Part shown: positions 23,492-32,185 of the stretch, piece by piece
How positions within the stretch are numbered: position 1 is the first letter of the stretch
Layout: each line of letters begins with the position of its first letter
Translations under genes and position numbers: made by a program
From: Sipunculus nudus
Taxonomy: Eukaryota > Annelida > Sipuncula > Golfingiida > Sipunculidae
Direction of reading: 5' to 3'
Length of the DNA: 64,000 bases
Assembly (NCBI GenBank): GCA_026874595.1
Contig: CM049314.1
Location: 64,392,800 to 64,456,799, forward strand
Notes under the pieces: model-generated
What the model saw: only the letters and a program-made list of their open reading frames with translations
Told to the model about the DNA's origin: nothing
The model's database searches: none

Positions 23492-23883
23492 TCAATACGC
23501 GACGCCGGAGATCCTCGATCCCCTATGCTGGAGGCAAAACGTCACCCTGTTTGCTCTCTATCGCCGGCAGGTGCGCCCCTATCGCGATTGTTACTGGGGG
23601 GCAAAAACAAAGATGGCCGACGATGTCCAAACGCTCTGCCTGCTGGGCAAGCCAAATAAGTTCGACTGTTTTATAAGCCCAAGTCTGAACTCCCGTATCA
23701 GTGAGAAATTCTCTCAGTTGCTGAAAGGTCTTAATGCTAAAATCGGTTGCACAATGTAGTGACAATTGGTTCGCTGTAATAATACTGTCAGACATGTTTG
23801 ATTTTCCCCGCATGTCTGCTGGTGCAGCAGCACCTAAGCGCCTCCACTACAGAAGAACAGGGATCTCCGGCGTCGCGTATTGA
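23492..23883 (-). mobile_element. 392-bp TIR element carrying a SAP-like coding fragment
   Basis: Perfect 23-bp inverted ends (TCAATACGCGACGCCGGAGA.. on the left) with further weaker pairing inward (GGAGGC on both arms). Internally it is CpG-rich and contains a 96-codon ATG-initiated frame on the minus strand filling most of the element. No target duplication could be fixed by eye. The size, perfect TIRs and single partial gene suggest a non-autonomous derivative. Confidence 0.65.
23523..23813 (-). CDS. SAP-domain-like N-terminal fragment of a transposon protein
   Basis: Starts at ATG (MRGKS..) with a second in-frame ATG six codons later (MSDSIITANQ). Residues about 29-60 read FQQLREFLTDTGVQTWAYK then a TVELIWLAQQAERL helix. 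This matches the spacing of a SAP motif: helix, Leu-rich, central Gly, then Lys/Glu-Leu-Leu helix. SAP motifs bind DNA and sit at the N-terminus of several eukaryotic transposon-encoded proteins. The remainder is unrecognised. The frame ends inside the element, so only the N-terminal part of a larger protein is kept. Whether it is expressed is unknown. Confidence 0.45.
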   Translation of the reverse strand: MRGKSNMSDSIITANQLSLHCATDFSIKTFQQLREFLTDTGVQTWAYKTVELIWLAQQAERLDIVGHLCFCPPVTIAIGAHLPAIESKQGDVLPPA

Positions 23884-24451
23884 TCTCCAGGGGTGGGGTA
23901 GTAGTGGTGGATAACTTTTTTTTATAAACACACACATTATTGTCTATGTGACAGATTAAAAAAAAATACAATTTTACAAAAGTATTAGATAAAAAAATAA
24001 GGTATTATGTTTCCTGTATACCAACTTTAATAAATAGATATATTCCATAGTAAACTGAGAAATGGAACCAAAGTCTATAATTTTAATTATTAATATATTT
24101 CATTTTTATATATAAATATTTTTCTCTGAATAGCACGGGGGATGATAACATTGACCATCCCACTTTCTCAAAATTGTGGGGTGGGGGGGTGGGGGGTGGG
24201 GGTTATATACCCCCGTCAGTCCTCTCGTCGGTCCTCTTTGAATATTAAACTGCACCACCTAACGGTGATCTGGTTGAGGGGCGTGTAGAGGTTGGTGAGT
24301 TTTTTTCTTTTCTGTCCGTACTTTGGATCTAAAATACCCCCAGTAATATTTACAAATCTGGATCCTATATACTTATTTTCAGTAATGATTGACGTAATTT
24401 ACTATGTAGCGACCAGCAAGACCTAGAAATCACCGTATAATTAAAGACTTT

Positions 24452-24595
24452 TTATTGCCTCCGCCAGGAGGGTATGCGCTTATTCCCGTTCGCGTGTGTG
24501 TGTTTGTTCACAACATAACTCACGCAACCTGCATATTTCGGCCAACAAATGAATGAAAATACGGTTGCACGATTAGCCCAAATTCAGTTTGTTAA
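24452..24595 (+). repeat. Dispersed repeat 'GGAGGGTAT..CCCGTTCG', copy 2 (short)
   Basis: 'ccaggagggtatgcgcttattcccgttcgcg', 'cacaacataactcacgcaa' and 'ggccaacaaatgaatgaaaa' match copy 1 with an internal deletion. Confidence 0.6.
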
Positions 24596-24808
24596 AAGAA
24601 TCAGAGTCGATATTCCCTTCCAAGAATATTAAGGGTAATTAAGATAAAGTTAATACCATATGGTAAGAACGATTTGACATTTATTAATTTAATGCTAAAA
24701 TAAACAATCTGAGGCTTAAAACTGTATGATATAAAAACACTTACCTTAGTTTCATCACATGACGGCAGAAGACTGAAGATGTTTATCATTGTTCACTAGT
24801 CTTTTTAA

Positions 24809-25269
24809 GGGGCTCGATCTCCAATAAAGCATGATGAATTGACACGAAAAATAGCTTCTTTTGTACCTGCCGAAATATTGCCCTGAAACCGTTTGCTTAC
24901 TCCTGTAAATGACTGTTAAAAATAGTGGACCGGGCGCGATCACTGGTGTCAATATAAACACAGTGCGTTAGACTCTGTGTTTCGCTGGGCCAAAAGATTC
25001 AATCATGAATCGCCCTCACTGACTTGGCCATAAAATGTACTAAATGGCTAAAACATCGCGTGTTGCGGCTAACAATCGGACCTTATGGTATGGTAAACAG
25101 ACACACGTGGACTGTGTTTACAGACACGCAGAACAATAACAAGGTGTTAAACAGCCGAAAGCGAGGTACTGAGACTGTGTGTTTGGAAGATTTGGTTGGA
25201 AAACTTTTGTGTAAAACTGAACTGATAGTGTGAAAGAATAGGCATTATATTGCGCCTGATTATGTCTCG
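24809..25269 (+). mobile_element. 461-bp TTAA-flanked non-autonomous DNA transposon, copy 1
   Basis: TTAA at 24805-24808 and 25270-25273. Ends GGGGCTCGATCTCC and (reverse complement of right) CGAGACATAATCAGG are imperfect TIRs. The body matches the 53.8-kb copy throughout: 'cctgaaaccgtttgctt', 'ccgggcgcga', 'tgacttggcc', 'ggtgttaaac(a/g)gccg'. A TTAA target duplication is characteristic of piggyBac and Kolobok elements; the AGGGG-type terminus recalls the latter. No coding capacity. Confidence 0.7.
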
Positions 25270-25286
25270 TTAAATAAATAACTTAA

Positions 25287-26070
25287 AGGGAATTTTTACC
25301 GTGCCAGGTATATTAATACACATGCGATGTTTCGTTTTCTCCATAAAACATGAATAGTACCTGTCAATATTTCGCTCTAACACCGTTTGCTTACTCCTGT
25401 AGGACTGTGGCAAAAAGCTTGCACCGGACACGATCAGTTCCATGAACATAAACACAGCATGAACACCAACTTGTAGTCGAACCGTGGAATTTCACAAATC
25501 AATATTCCAACCGGTGTTTCTTTTTTCAGGTTTCTTCTCTCTGTGGAGCGTGGTTGCGCAATGGATAGGACGCCGGACTTGTGACCACAAGGTTTTTGGT
25601 TCGCGTACCGTCTGCCCTAAGACTCCTAGGCAAAGTCTTTAACCACAAGGGTGCGCTCTCTCGACCCAGGAGTGAATGGATAATGGTCATGCGAGGCAGG
25701 CAAATGTAGAAAGAATAACCTTCTAGCGCCTGATATGGCTGCTTAGGTTGTATGCTCCCCAGGAAGCCGAGAAAAGCTACAATAATGAACAGGCCCGACA
25801 GACCCGGAAGGCAAAGTATAAAGTCGCATGAGTCTGACATCGTCAGTGATATCAGACGTTAAACCCCCACCTTTACTTTTACCTTTTTCTGTTTTAATTT
25901 CAGCTGTCACCCATCCTAAAGATACAGACACACGTGGACTGTGTTTACTCACATACAATAAAATAACAACGTATAAAACAGGAGAGCTGGAGATAGCAAG
26001 CCTGTGGGCTGGGATGGTTTTGCTTGGAAACTTTTGTATTCAGTCAAAATGAACTAATAGCCTGAGAAAA
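25287..26070 (+). mobile_element. TTAA-family element, copy 3, split by a SINE
   Basis: Begins 13 bases after copy 1 with TTAA|AGGGAATTTTTACC. The left part (25350-25460) matches copy 1 at 'cgtttgcttactcctgta', 'ccggacacgatca' and 'aacacag'. The right part (25918-26060) matches at 'cagacacacgtggactgtgttta', 'ggagagctgg..' and 'ttggaaacttttgt'. The middle is displaced by the SINE at 25545-25890. The right terminus is blurred. Confidence 0.6.
25545..25890 (+). mobile_element. tRNA-derived SINE inserted in a TTAA-family element
   Basis: The head has an A-box-like TGGTTGCGCAATGGATAGGACG and a B box TGGTTCGCGTACC about 45 bases later, with CGGACTTGTGACCACAAGG between them as in a degenerate anticodon arm. 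The body of about 270 bases contains 'ggagtgaatggataatgg' and 'gcctgatatggctgc' and ends in a T-rich tail (ttacttttacctttttctg). It interrupts a DNA transposon, so it is the younger insertion. Confidence 0.6.
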
Positions 26071-26214
26071 TACACATATTATTAGAAATTGGTATATATA
26101 CCTTTAAAAATCATATGGCAACATACGGGTTTCAGTGCATTATATTTGACTGGTCTTTACTGTTAACTGTTGAATAAAACTGTTTTGAGACTAGTAAATC
26201 CTATTTAGGAAAAA

Positions 26215-26400
26215 GAATGGTTGAAATACCAGCTTTTGCGTGTGGTCTAGTGATAATGCACAACTCCCAAAAACTCGGATATTGAATCTCAGCCGAGGAA
26301 ACGAGTGCGTCTTTGGGGAGTCCCTCTGTATTTTCTTCAAGGAATGGTAACACGCCCATTACCCGCAGGTGCGGTACACCCGAGTTCGGTTGACATAGCA
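26215..26400 (+). mobile_element. tRNA-derived SINE, GAATCTCAGCCGAGG family, copy 1
   Basis: A-box-like TGTGGTCTAGTGATAATGC then B-box-like ATTGAATCTCAGCCGAGG. The tail words 'agtgcgtctttg', 'cctctgtat' and 'acgcccattacc' parallel those of the 59-kb copy. Confidence 0.5.
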
Positions 26401-26869
26401 TAATCGTGTGCTAGTACTCTGTATCATAGTCACAAACATGAATGGAATTTTGCAGATGTTAATGTATATATTCAGGTAAACATTGGAATAGAGGCGGTTG
26501 TACCTTCATAGTACCCTTTATGGTATTTTAAAGTGAGAGCCGTGATCATAATTATTTTACAACACGCCTATATAAACTTAGGCCGTGAACCGTTTATATT
26601 TTAAATACAAACAAGGTCACATGATTGATCACATGGTGATAAAGGTCTCTAGGTCGCCCAGGTGAAAAGTCAGATAGTGCATCTGGCGGAGCCTATGGTT
26701 TGTTGTGTCTCTTTTTTTAATCATTCCATAATTATGCTATATACGAATAAACGAAGCTTCTGCAATTAAACTTGTCACGGACCAATATAAAATATATTTT
26801 ATGGAACTCCACACCAATGCAAAACATGTTCAAATAAATTAAAATTAAGGTAAAATAACCATATATATA

Positions 26870-26920
<51 letters not shown>

Positions 26921-27240
26921 ATATATTTATATGAAAATAGACTGTTGTAATATTCGTAGGACATATATATATAAACGGGAAAGTAATCTCTTCTTTGCCT
27001 GTCCAGTTTGCCGTCCAATTATAACTCGCCGAATAATTATTTGTAAACACTGCAGGCGATTATTAGACGAGCCACAGCACACCGGAAACTTGACTCCCTA
27101 TTAGCGCAAGTGAATGATTATACACAAGTGAACACCACTATGGCCTGGGGCTATTTGCAGCTTACATCCGACCATAAACAGAGCCTACTTTAAGGCGGTG
27201 TAATTAAAGAGACTCGTGATGAAAGGAAAAGTGATTATTA
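26401..27240. other. No gene seen
   Basis: AT-rich, includes the TA microsatellite at 26872-26917 bounded by 'atatacc' on both sides. Confidence 0.5.
26872..26917. repeat. (TA)n microsatellite
   Basis: TA run with one C interruption on the left. Confidence 0.9.
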
Positions 27241-27545
27241 GATTAACAGGTCAGCATGACACTATCGTCAGCCGTGCTCGCCGCATCGGTGACTTCCCCG
27301 AAACCACTGCCACTATGTTCAGTGAATTGTGGCCGCTCAGTTCATGTTTTCAATGCCAACTTATGCATTCACTCTGCACTGGTCTGTGTTGTGTATTATC
27401 GATTGAAAATCCTGGTTGGTGCCGGTTGTGTGTCGTCCAATCCCTCCGTATCCTTCTATGGGCCGCCCAGCAGTCGAATGCGGTTCACGCCGGCCTGTCA
27501 ATACAAAGCTGCCGCGTTCTCACAACGCTCGGCATCAATAGTGCG
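27241..27545 (-). pseudogene. Decayed PIF/Harbinger (HARBI1-like) transposase core
   Basis: Reading the minus strand and allowing frame changes, landmarks of the HARBI1 catalytic region appear in order: MPSVV..LCID (position of the first catalytic Asp, normally CIDGTH), RIR..GGP, TNQDFQS then NTQ (normally NRK.FHSIN.Q), and FT.NIVA.W.GS..DA (normally FTN.VA.WPGS.HDAR, second catalytic Asp). Stops and at least three frameshifts separate them, so it cannot encode an enzyme. Each motif is weak alone; the ordered set is the evidence. The long plus-strand frame here (27216-27608) is its antisense shadow. Confidence 0.5.
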
Positions 27546-27903
27546 GTTCCAAGAAATTCCCACCCACACACCAGTGACACAGTTTCCGATATTTTAAAAT
27601 TAATTTGAAAAAAGAAAATTGCTTCACTTTAGGCTGCAGGTGTGCTATGCAAAATTTGGATGGTTAAAACGCATTCGTGAAACTGTGAGCATTGCTTGTG
27701 TCGGTTTTGTGGGAGTTCCTAGAAATGGTCCGAATGCTGTGAAATAACCAGGACTGCGTTGAACTTCATATAACTGAGTCACCAGCAAGCCGAGTGCCAC
27801 ACGGGCGTAGTGGTTCTGTAGCAGACGACGGGTTAGCACCCTGATCGCGTCGTCGGGCAGTAGTTGTGTTATGCTATAGTGTGGATCTTTTTACCCCTTC
27901 CCG

Positions 27904-28094
27904 ATGGCTACGGCAGGTTCCCCTCAACTGAGAAGCCCTCTAATTGGGGAAAGGGACGGTGTTGATGGCCTGGAATCCAAACGCGCCCAGAATGGCTCGC
28001 TCTCACCGAAAGACCAAAATTGGAAGCTACGATATGAGGATTTTTGTCCAGTTTTGACCAGTGACCACAAAATCGCCAAGGGACAGTCATTCCA
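27904..28094 (+). CDS. Candidate first coding exon, unknown protein
   Basis: ATG in a favourable context (ccgATGG) opens 63 codons ending at a near-consensus donor CCA|GTAAGT at 28094/28095, leaving two bases of a split codon; the frame stops at once if read through. The sequence upstream (27760-27900) is CpG-containing, as promoters often are. The peptide starts MATAGSPQLRSPLIGERDGV and ends EDFCPVLTSDHKIAKGQSF: polar, no signal peptide, no membrane segment, likely cytosolic N-terminus. Composition and balanced codon use differ from chance frames nearby. I do not recognise the family. A downstream plus-strand exon cannot be assigned with confidence. Confidence 0.5.
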
Positions 28095-28099
28095 GTAAG

Positions 28100-28176
28100 T
28101 TATCTTCTAATAATATATCATATATTACTAATATATCATATATTACACAAACACAATATATATATATATATGAACT
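28100..28176. repeat. AT-rich TAATATATCATATATTA direct/inverted repeat and (TA)n
   Basis: Two adjacent copies of 'taatatatcatatatta', each nearly palindromic, then a short TA run. Confidence 0.7.
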
Positions 28177-29486
28177 AACTTTAATTTCTGCATATGTGTT
28201 ATATACATGTCAAGGCCTATGCCTTTTTGTGGTGTAATGGTTACGCTCTGCTATGGTGTTTACTGCAATAGACCTTGGACTTGCGCAGTAAAATTCAACG
28301 ATTTTAGCAGTTGATGTAAATTGCACGCAAGTTGATGGTAGTAAAACTAGATTAAAGCCGAACCCGCATGTTGTGGTTAAATCCACATAGTGAATGGCGC
28401 ATATGTGTATTTATGTGCTTTCCTGGATGGAATCTGCCAGGTGCAGATTCGAGGTTTTTGGGCAAATATGGACATGATTCTATTGGCGTTGGCAGTGAAA
28501 TCTGTGTAATGTGTCTACATATGTATTCAGATATTTTGATTAAAAAGCTACATTAAACTAAAGAAGAAATTAAATCGACAACGATCCGAGATTAAAATTA
28601 TTCATCAAGCCATTGGATATGGTGTAATTCAAAAGTCCATTATAATACATGCAAAATATGTGATTTTCTTTATCAGAGAGAAGTCATTTAACAGATTAAA
28701 AATATGGAAATACTTGGTCAGAGGAATATCTATATGGCATCGAAGTTCTATAGAAATATAGGACAGTTAATAAAAATAACGGAAAGCATGCTCAAAAACA
28801 ATATCATGCTCCTTGCAGAAGTGTGTGAGTGGGGTCAGGGGTAGGGAGGAGGGGTTGAGGTGGTAGTGGTCCGGGGGGGGGGTCGACAGCTTTTACAGAA
28901 GTATCGGAGAGACAATAGTGACTGGGTTTACTTAGGGAAAAGAGTAACATATAGTTACATTCAGTTGCATACATTTATTTACTGATGTACTGATTATTTG
29001 AAAACTGGATGTAAATAAACCATACATTTTAAATTTCTATTACTCTTAGACATTCACTTCGTCATAAAATAAATGTTACGTGACTAGTAACTGATGAAAG
29101 CAGACGGTCACTTGTACCATTAACCACAATTACCAAGCAAGAGGCCTCCCGTCATCATCAATCCATTGCGGAAGTCCCACATTGATGGACCAAAGTGGCG
29201 ATCTGCGTGGAGGTTATCCTAATCTCCCGTCATTATCAGTTTGTGGTTCAAGCGCATCTTTAATGGGCGCGATGGCAGTCTGCCTGGAGAGTGTCGTGGT
29301 TTCGGCTGATCAATGTACAAGCTCTAAGCACCGTTCTAATAGGACTTATTGACCTCAGCTTTTAACCCATTCCAGTATCTCATTGAAGAAATTGGACCAA
29401 GAGAGCATGAAGCCGAACACTGTATATAGGTGGGCGTATGCCTAAATGAATTACATTGGTGGCTACTCTAAGAGAGTGCGTGCTAC
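28177..29486. other. No gene; possible conserved non-coding stretch
   Basis: 29100-29340 is less AT-rich and repeat-free, with paired 'ctcccgtcat(c/t)atca' words (29146 and 29224), but shows no open frame with splice sites. G run at 28870-28881. Confidence 0.35.
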
Positions 29487-29937
29487 AGTAACAATCATAA
29501 AATGAGGATTACAGAAGTCATGTCACCTGGACACAAAGTCAAGAAAAATCAGATGGTTGCAAAATATAAATAGTGTTATGAAGATTTTCGTCATACATTA
29601 AGGCCTTCATTCCTACATTCCCTGAAATGTTAGAGTATGGTATAATATTTACATTTGAGAGATAATTCACCAAACGGGAATGTGTACCCACTGGTGGAAG
29701 ATAATATAGCAACTATATTATCTTCCACCAGTGGGTACACATTCCCGTTTGGTGAATAATCTCTCAAATGTAAATATTATACCATACTCTGACATTTCAG
29801 GGAATGTAGGAATGAAGGCCTTAATGTATGACGAAAATCTTCATAACACACTTTTTATATTTTGCAACCATCTGATTTTTCTTGACTTTGTGTCCAGGTG
29901 ACATGACTTCTGTAATCCTCATTTTATGATTGTTACT
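29487..29937. repeat. Near-perfect 451-bp palindrome (223/225-bp arms, 3-nt centre)
   Basis: The left arm 29487-29709 and right arm 29713-29937 are reverse complements with only two substitutions and one 2-nt indel that I could find (for example 'cctgaaatgttagag' against the complement of 'ctctgacatttcagg'). The centre is ..ataatatag-caa-ctatattat... Weaker pairing extends outward to TACTCT (29464) / AGAGTA (29944) across an 11-nt gap. There is no coding frame and no clear target duplication. Confidence 0.9.
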
Positions 29938-30811
29938 TTTTTCAGAGTATTTATGTTACTATACAACCACGTGACCTTATTCACCAATGGGATTGACATG
30001 CTGTGAAAATGTTTTCTCACATATTGATTCTATTGTATCTCTAAATAGTCTACACGGCATAGTTTTGGTTGTATACAAGTTATATAGGAATATATCTCAA
30101 TCCTTCATTGCAGGTTATTAAAACAAAAACAAAAAATATTTCAATTTACAAAGGTATTGCCAATTGTCAATGGGCATTCCTATGTTTAACATACCTTAGT
30201 CAACACGCCTTCTCCATATAGAGTAACTGTTTGTACAACAAAACCTTCCCCTATGGATAAAAAAGTAAATAAATGCTTACTTTTTGCGGCGGTTTGCCCA
30301 TTTTGGTACAATGGTCAAACATTATTTTGTTTGCTGCTTTTCTGAGCAGGTCAAATATACACAATTAGCTGTCCGGGAACTGTAAACTGTTGATGAAATA
30401 AAATATCGTCCTTAACGGGGTTCAGTCACGTGTTTTCTTGTGTGGAATTTGTAGTGACGAGACCTATTCACAATTCATAGGAGAATATCCTTTTCCAAAG
30501 CTGCTTGAACAAACCCCGTTTACATTTGTCTCATCGGCTAACATAAGAATGCTAGAAAAGCAGTGCATGTTGAATGAAATATTCATACGATTGTGATGAT
30601 GATGGAAATGATGATTAGTGAATTCTGTTTGGTATAAGAATTTTCACGTGTGGCCTGAGAACAAACCGTTATGAGTGTCTATATTCAAAGGATAGATCCA
30701 CGGACTGTGTGTGACATAGTTTATGATTAGTGTCAGGAGTAATGCGTGTCACAATAATAATTATGCAATAAGAGTTATTTCATTATTGAGCATTTCAGGT
30801 AAGCACTATGG
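29938..30811. other. No gene seen
   Basis: Unique AT-rich sequence immediately right of the palindrome, including a CACGTG-containing segment and an inverted CCAAT-like word (29968-29995). Confidence 0.45.
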
Positions 30812-31066
30812 TATAGTAAAGACATGTGGGATAATCGCTCATGTTTTTCTAGAAGCACATCATTTTCATCATTTGTTTTAGAGGCTCTAACAGGGATAAA
30901 TATCTTCGGCAACGATTATAAAGAGTTAAGGTTTAATATCCTTAGAGAAGCCAAACCTGTATAGTAAAGAATATTTTATGCTCTTCTAGCAAAACATCAT
31001 TTTCATCATTTGTGCTTTTTAGGCTCTGTCTTTGAGAGAAAATCTTCGCCATATAACAGTTTAACA
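30811..31066. repeat. Diverged tandem duplication, ~140-bp unit
   Basis: 'gtatagtaaaga' starts at 30811 and 30959; 'catcattttcatcatttgt' at 30858 and 30995; 'aggctct' and 'atcttcg(g/c)c' also recur. Indels make the period vary from 137 to 148. Confidence 0.7.
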
Positions 31067-31572
31067 CTCTTACACCTGCCCTATGTCCTGCCCATAAATT
31101 ATTCAGACAAAGGAGATTGTTTCGGTTTCCTGGTGTAAATGTATGTCATTAACCACGACGATAATTAGGTTGTCTAAGTTTAAACCGCCAGGTTATGTGG
31201 CACCACGAAGTCCACGTTTCTGGTTTAGTTCGCGACCATAACCGGCTGTTTATATTGCATGCCTGATTTATTGGATCAGCATGCGTACGTTCTTGCTTAG
31301 GCATGTATAAGAAGGTTACAGTTAAGCAATGATTTGAATATTACATTTTCAGTTTAACGCGAAGAAGAACAGGGATTGGTTGGTAGTACATATCAATAAC
31401 TGTGGCAGGACTTGAGGAACACCTTACAGTTGCCTGTCAAGGAGTCACCTGAATATTTTCATATTTAAAATATATATTTGTGTTTTGTGTTCTGCAGTTG
31501 AGTCTGCCACGCCCTAATATAAAGCTTACGCAAGCATATTTCATACTCGATTGCAAATAACTTCGGTATCAG

Positions 31573-31703
31573 TTATCTGTGAACGTTATGATACATCTCC
31601 TACGCCGGACTGTTTCAAGAAACCACTGGATTCGGAAAAGGAAATCTCAAGTTCTAGAAATAAATTTCAAATGGACTGGGACGACATTAATTTTGAAAAA
31701 TAA
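31573..31703 (+). CDS. Candidate terminal exon, unknown protein
   Basis: A possible acceptor cttcggtatcAG ends at 31572. The frame then runs 41 complete codons to TAA: CERYDTSPTPDCFKKPLDSE, then KEISSSRN, ending QMDWDDINFEK. The charged, polar composition is unlike chance AT-rich frames and would suit a cytosolic C-terminal tail. The same frame is open upstream to 31518. AATAAA lies about 175 bases after the stop. The acceptor pyrimidine tract is poor, and linkage to the exon at 27.9 kb is only a possibility. Confidence 0.35.
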
Positions 31704-31878
31704 GTGTATTGAATATGAATATATCCTTGTGATATATCCTATATATCAGCAGCGGATAATGGCTCATACATGTATTTGTTATACGTAAAAGCTAAAAAAG
31801 CGTTATGTAAAAAAAAAAAGAAAACTGACTATGTAGGGCATAAGAATTAAACATACCTACAAGCCATTATATATTTTA

Positions 31879-31884
31879 AATAAA
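31879..31884 (+). terminator. AATAAA polyadenylation-signal match
   Basis: Canonical hexamer downstream of the candidate terminal exon. Such hexamers are frequent by chance in AT-rich DNA. Confidence 0.25.
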
Positions 31885-32109
31885 TATTTTGGTAAAGAAA
31901 AGTCCATGGCCTGTTGCTGGCGCTGTCTACTGAATGAGAGTGAACGAATCATACGTAATGAAAATAAGTTTGAAAATTTCAGCCTTCTTGATTTCAGGTT
32001 TTTTTTTATGCACGGGGCAAAGACTAATGCAGAACGCTCATCTTTTCTTAAAACAATACAGCAGACCCTGAGGTCAAATCGAAATTCAACCAGTTCGCTT
32101 TTTTTGGCA

Positions 32110-32185
32110 CCGGCGGGGTTCGAACCTCGGATTATCTTATCTCCTCCATAAACTCTTTAACCTCTTGGATGCGTCCTATACCTGG
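32110..32185 (-). mobile_element. tRNA-like SINE head fragment
   Basis: The minus strand reads CCAGGTATAGGACGCATCC...GAGGTTCGAACCCC, i.e. an A-region resembling the 25.5-kb SINE head (GGATAGGACGCCGG) and a good B box. T-stem pairing is poor, so it is not a functional tRNA. Confidence 0.45.

Noticed and set aside
27216-27608. 130-codon plus-strand frame
   Set aside because: Opens at GTG and is best explained as the antisense of the Harbinger relic.
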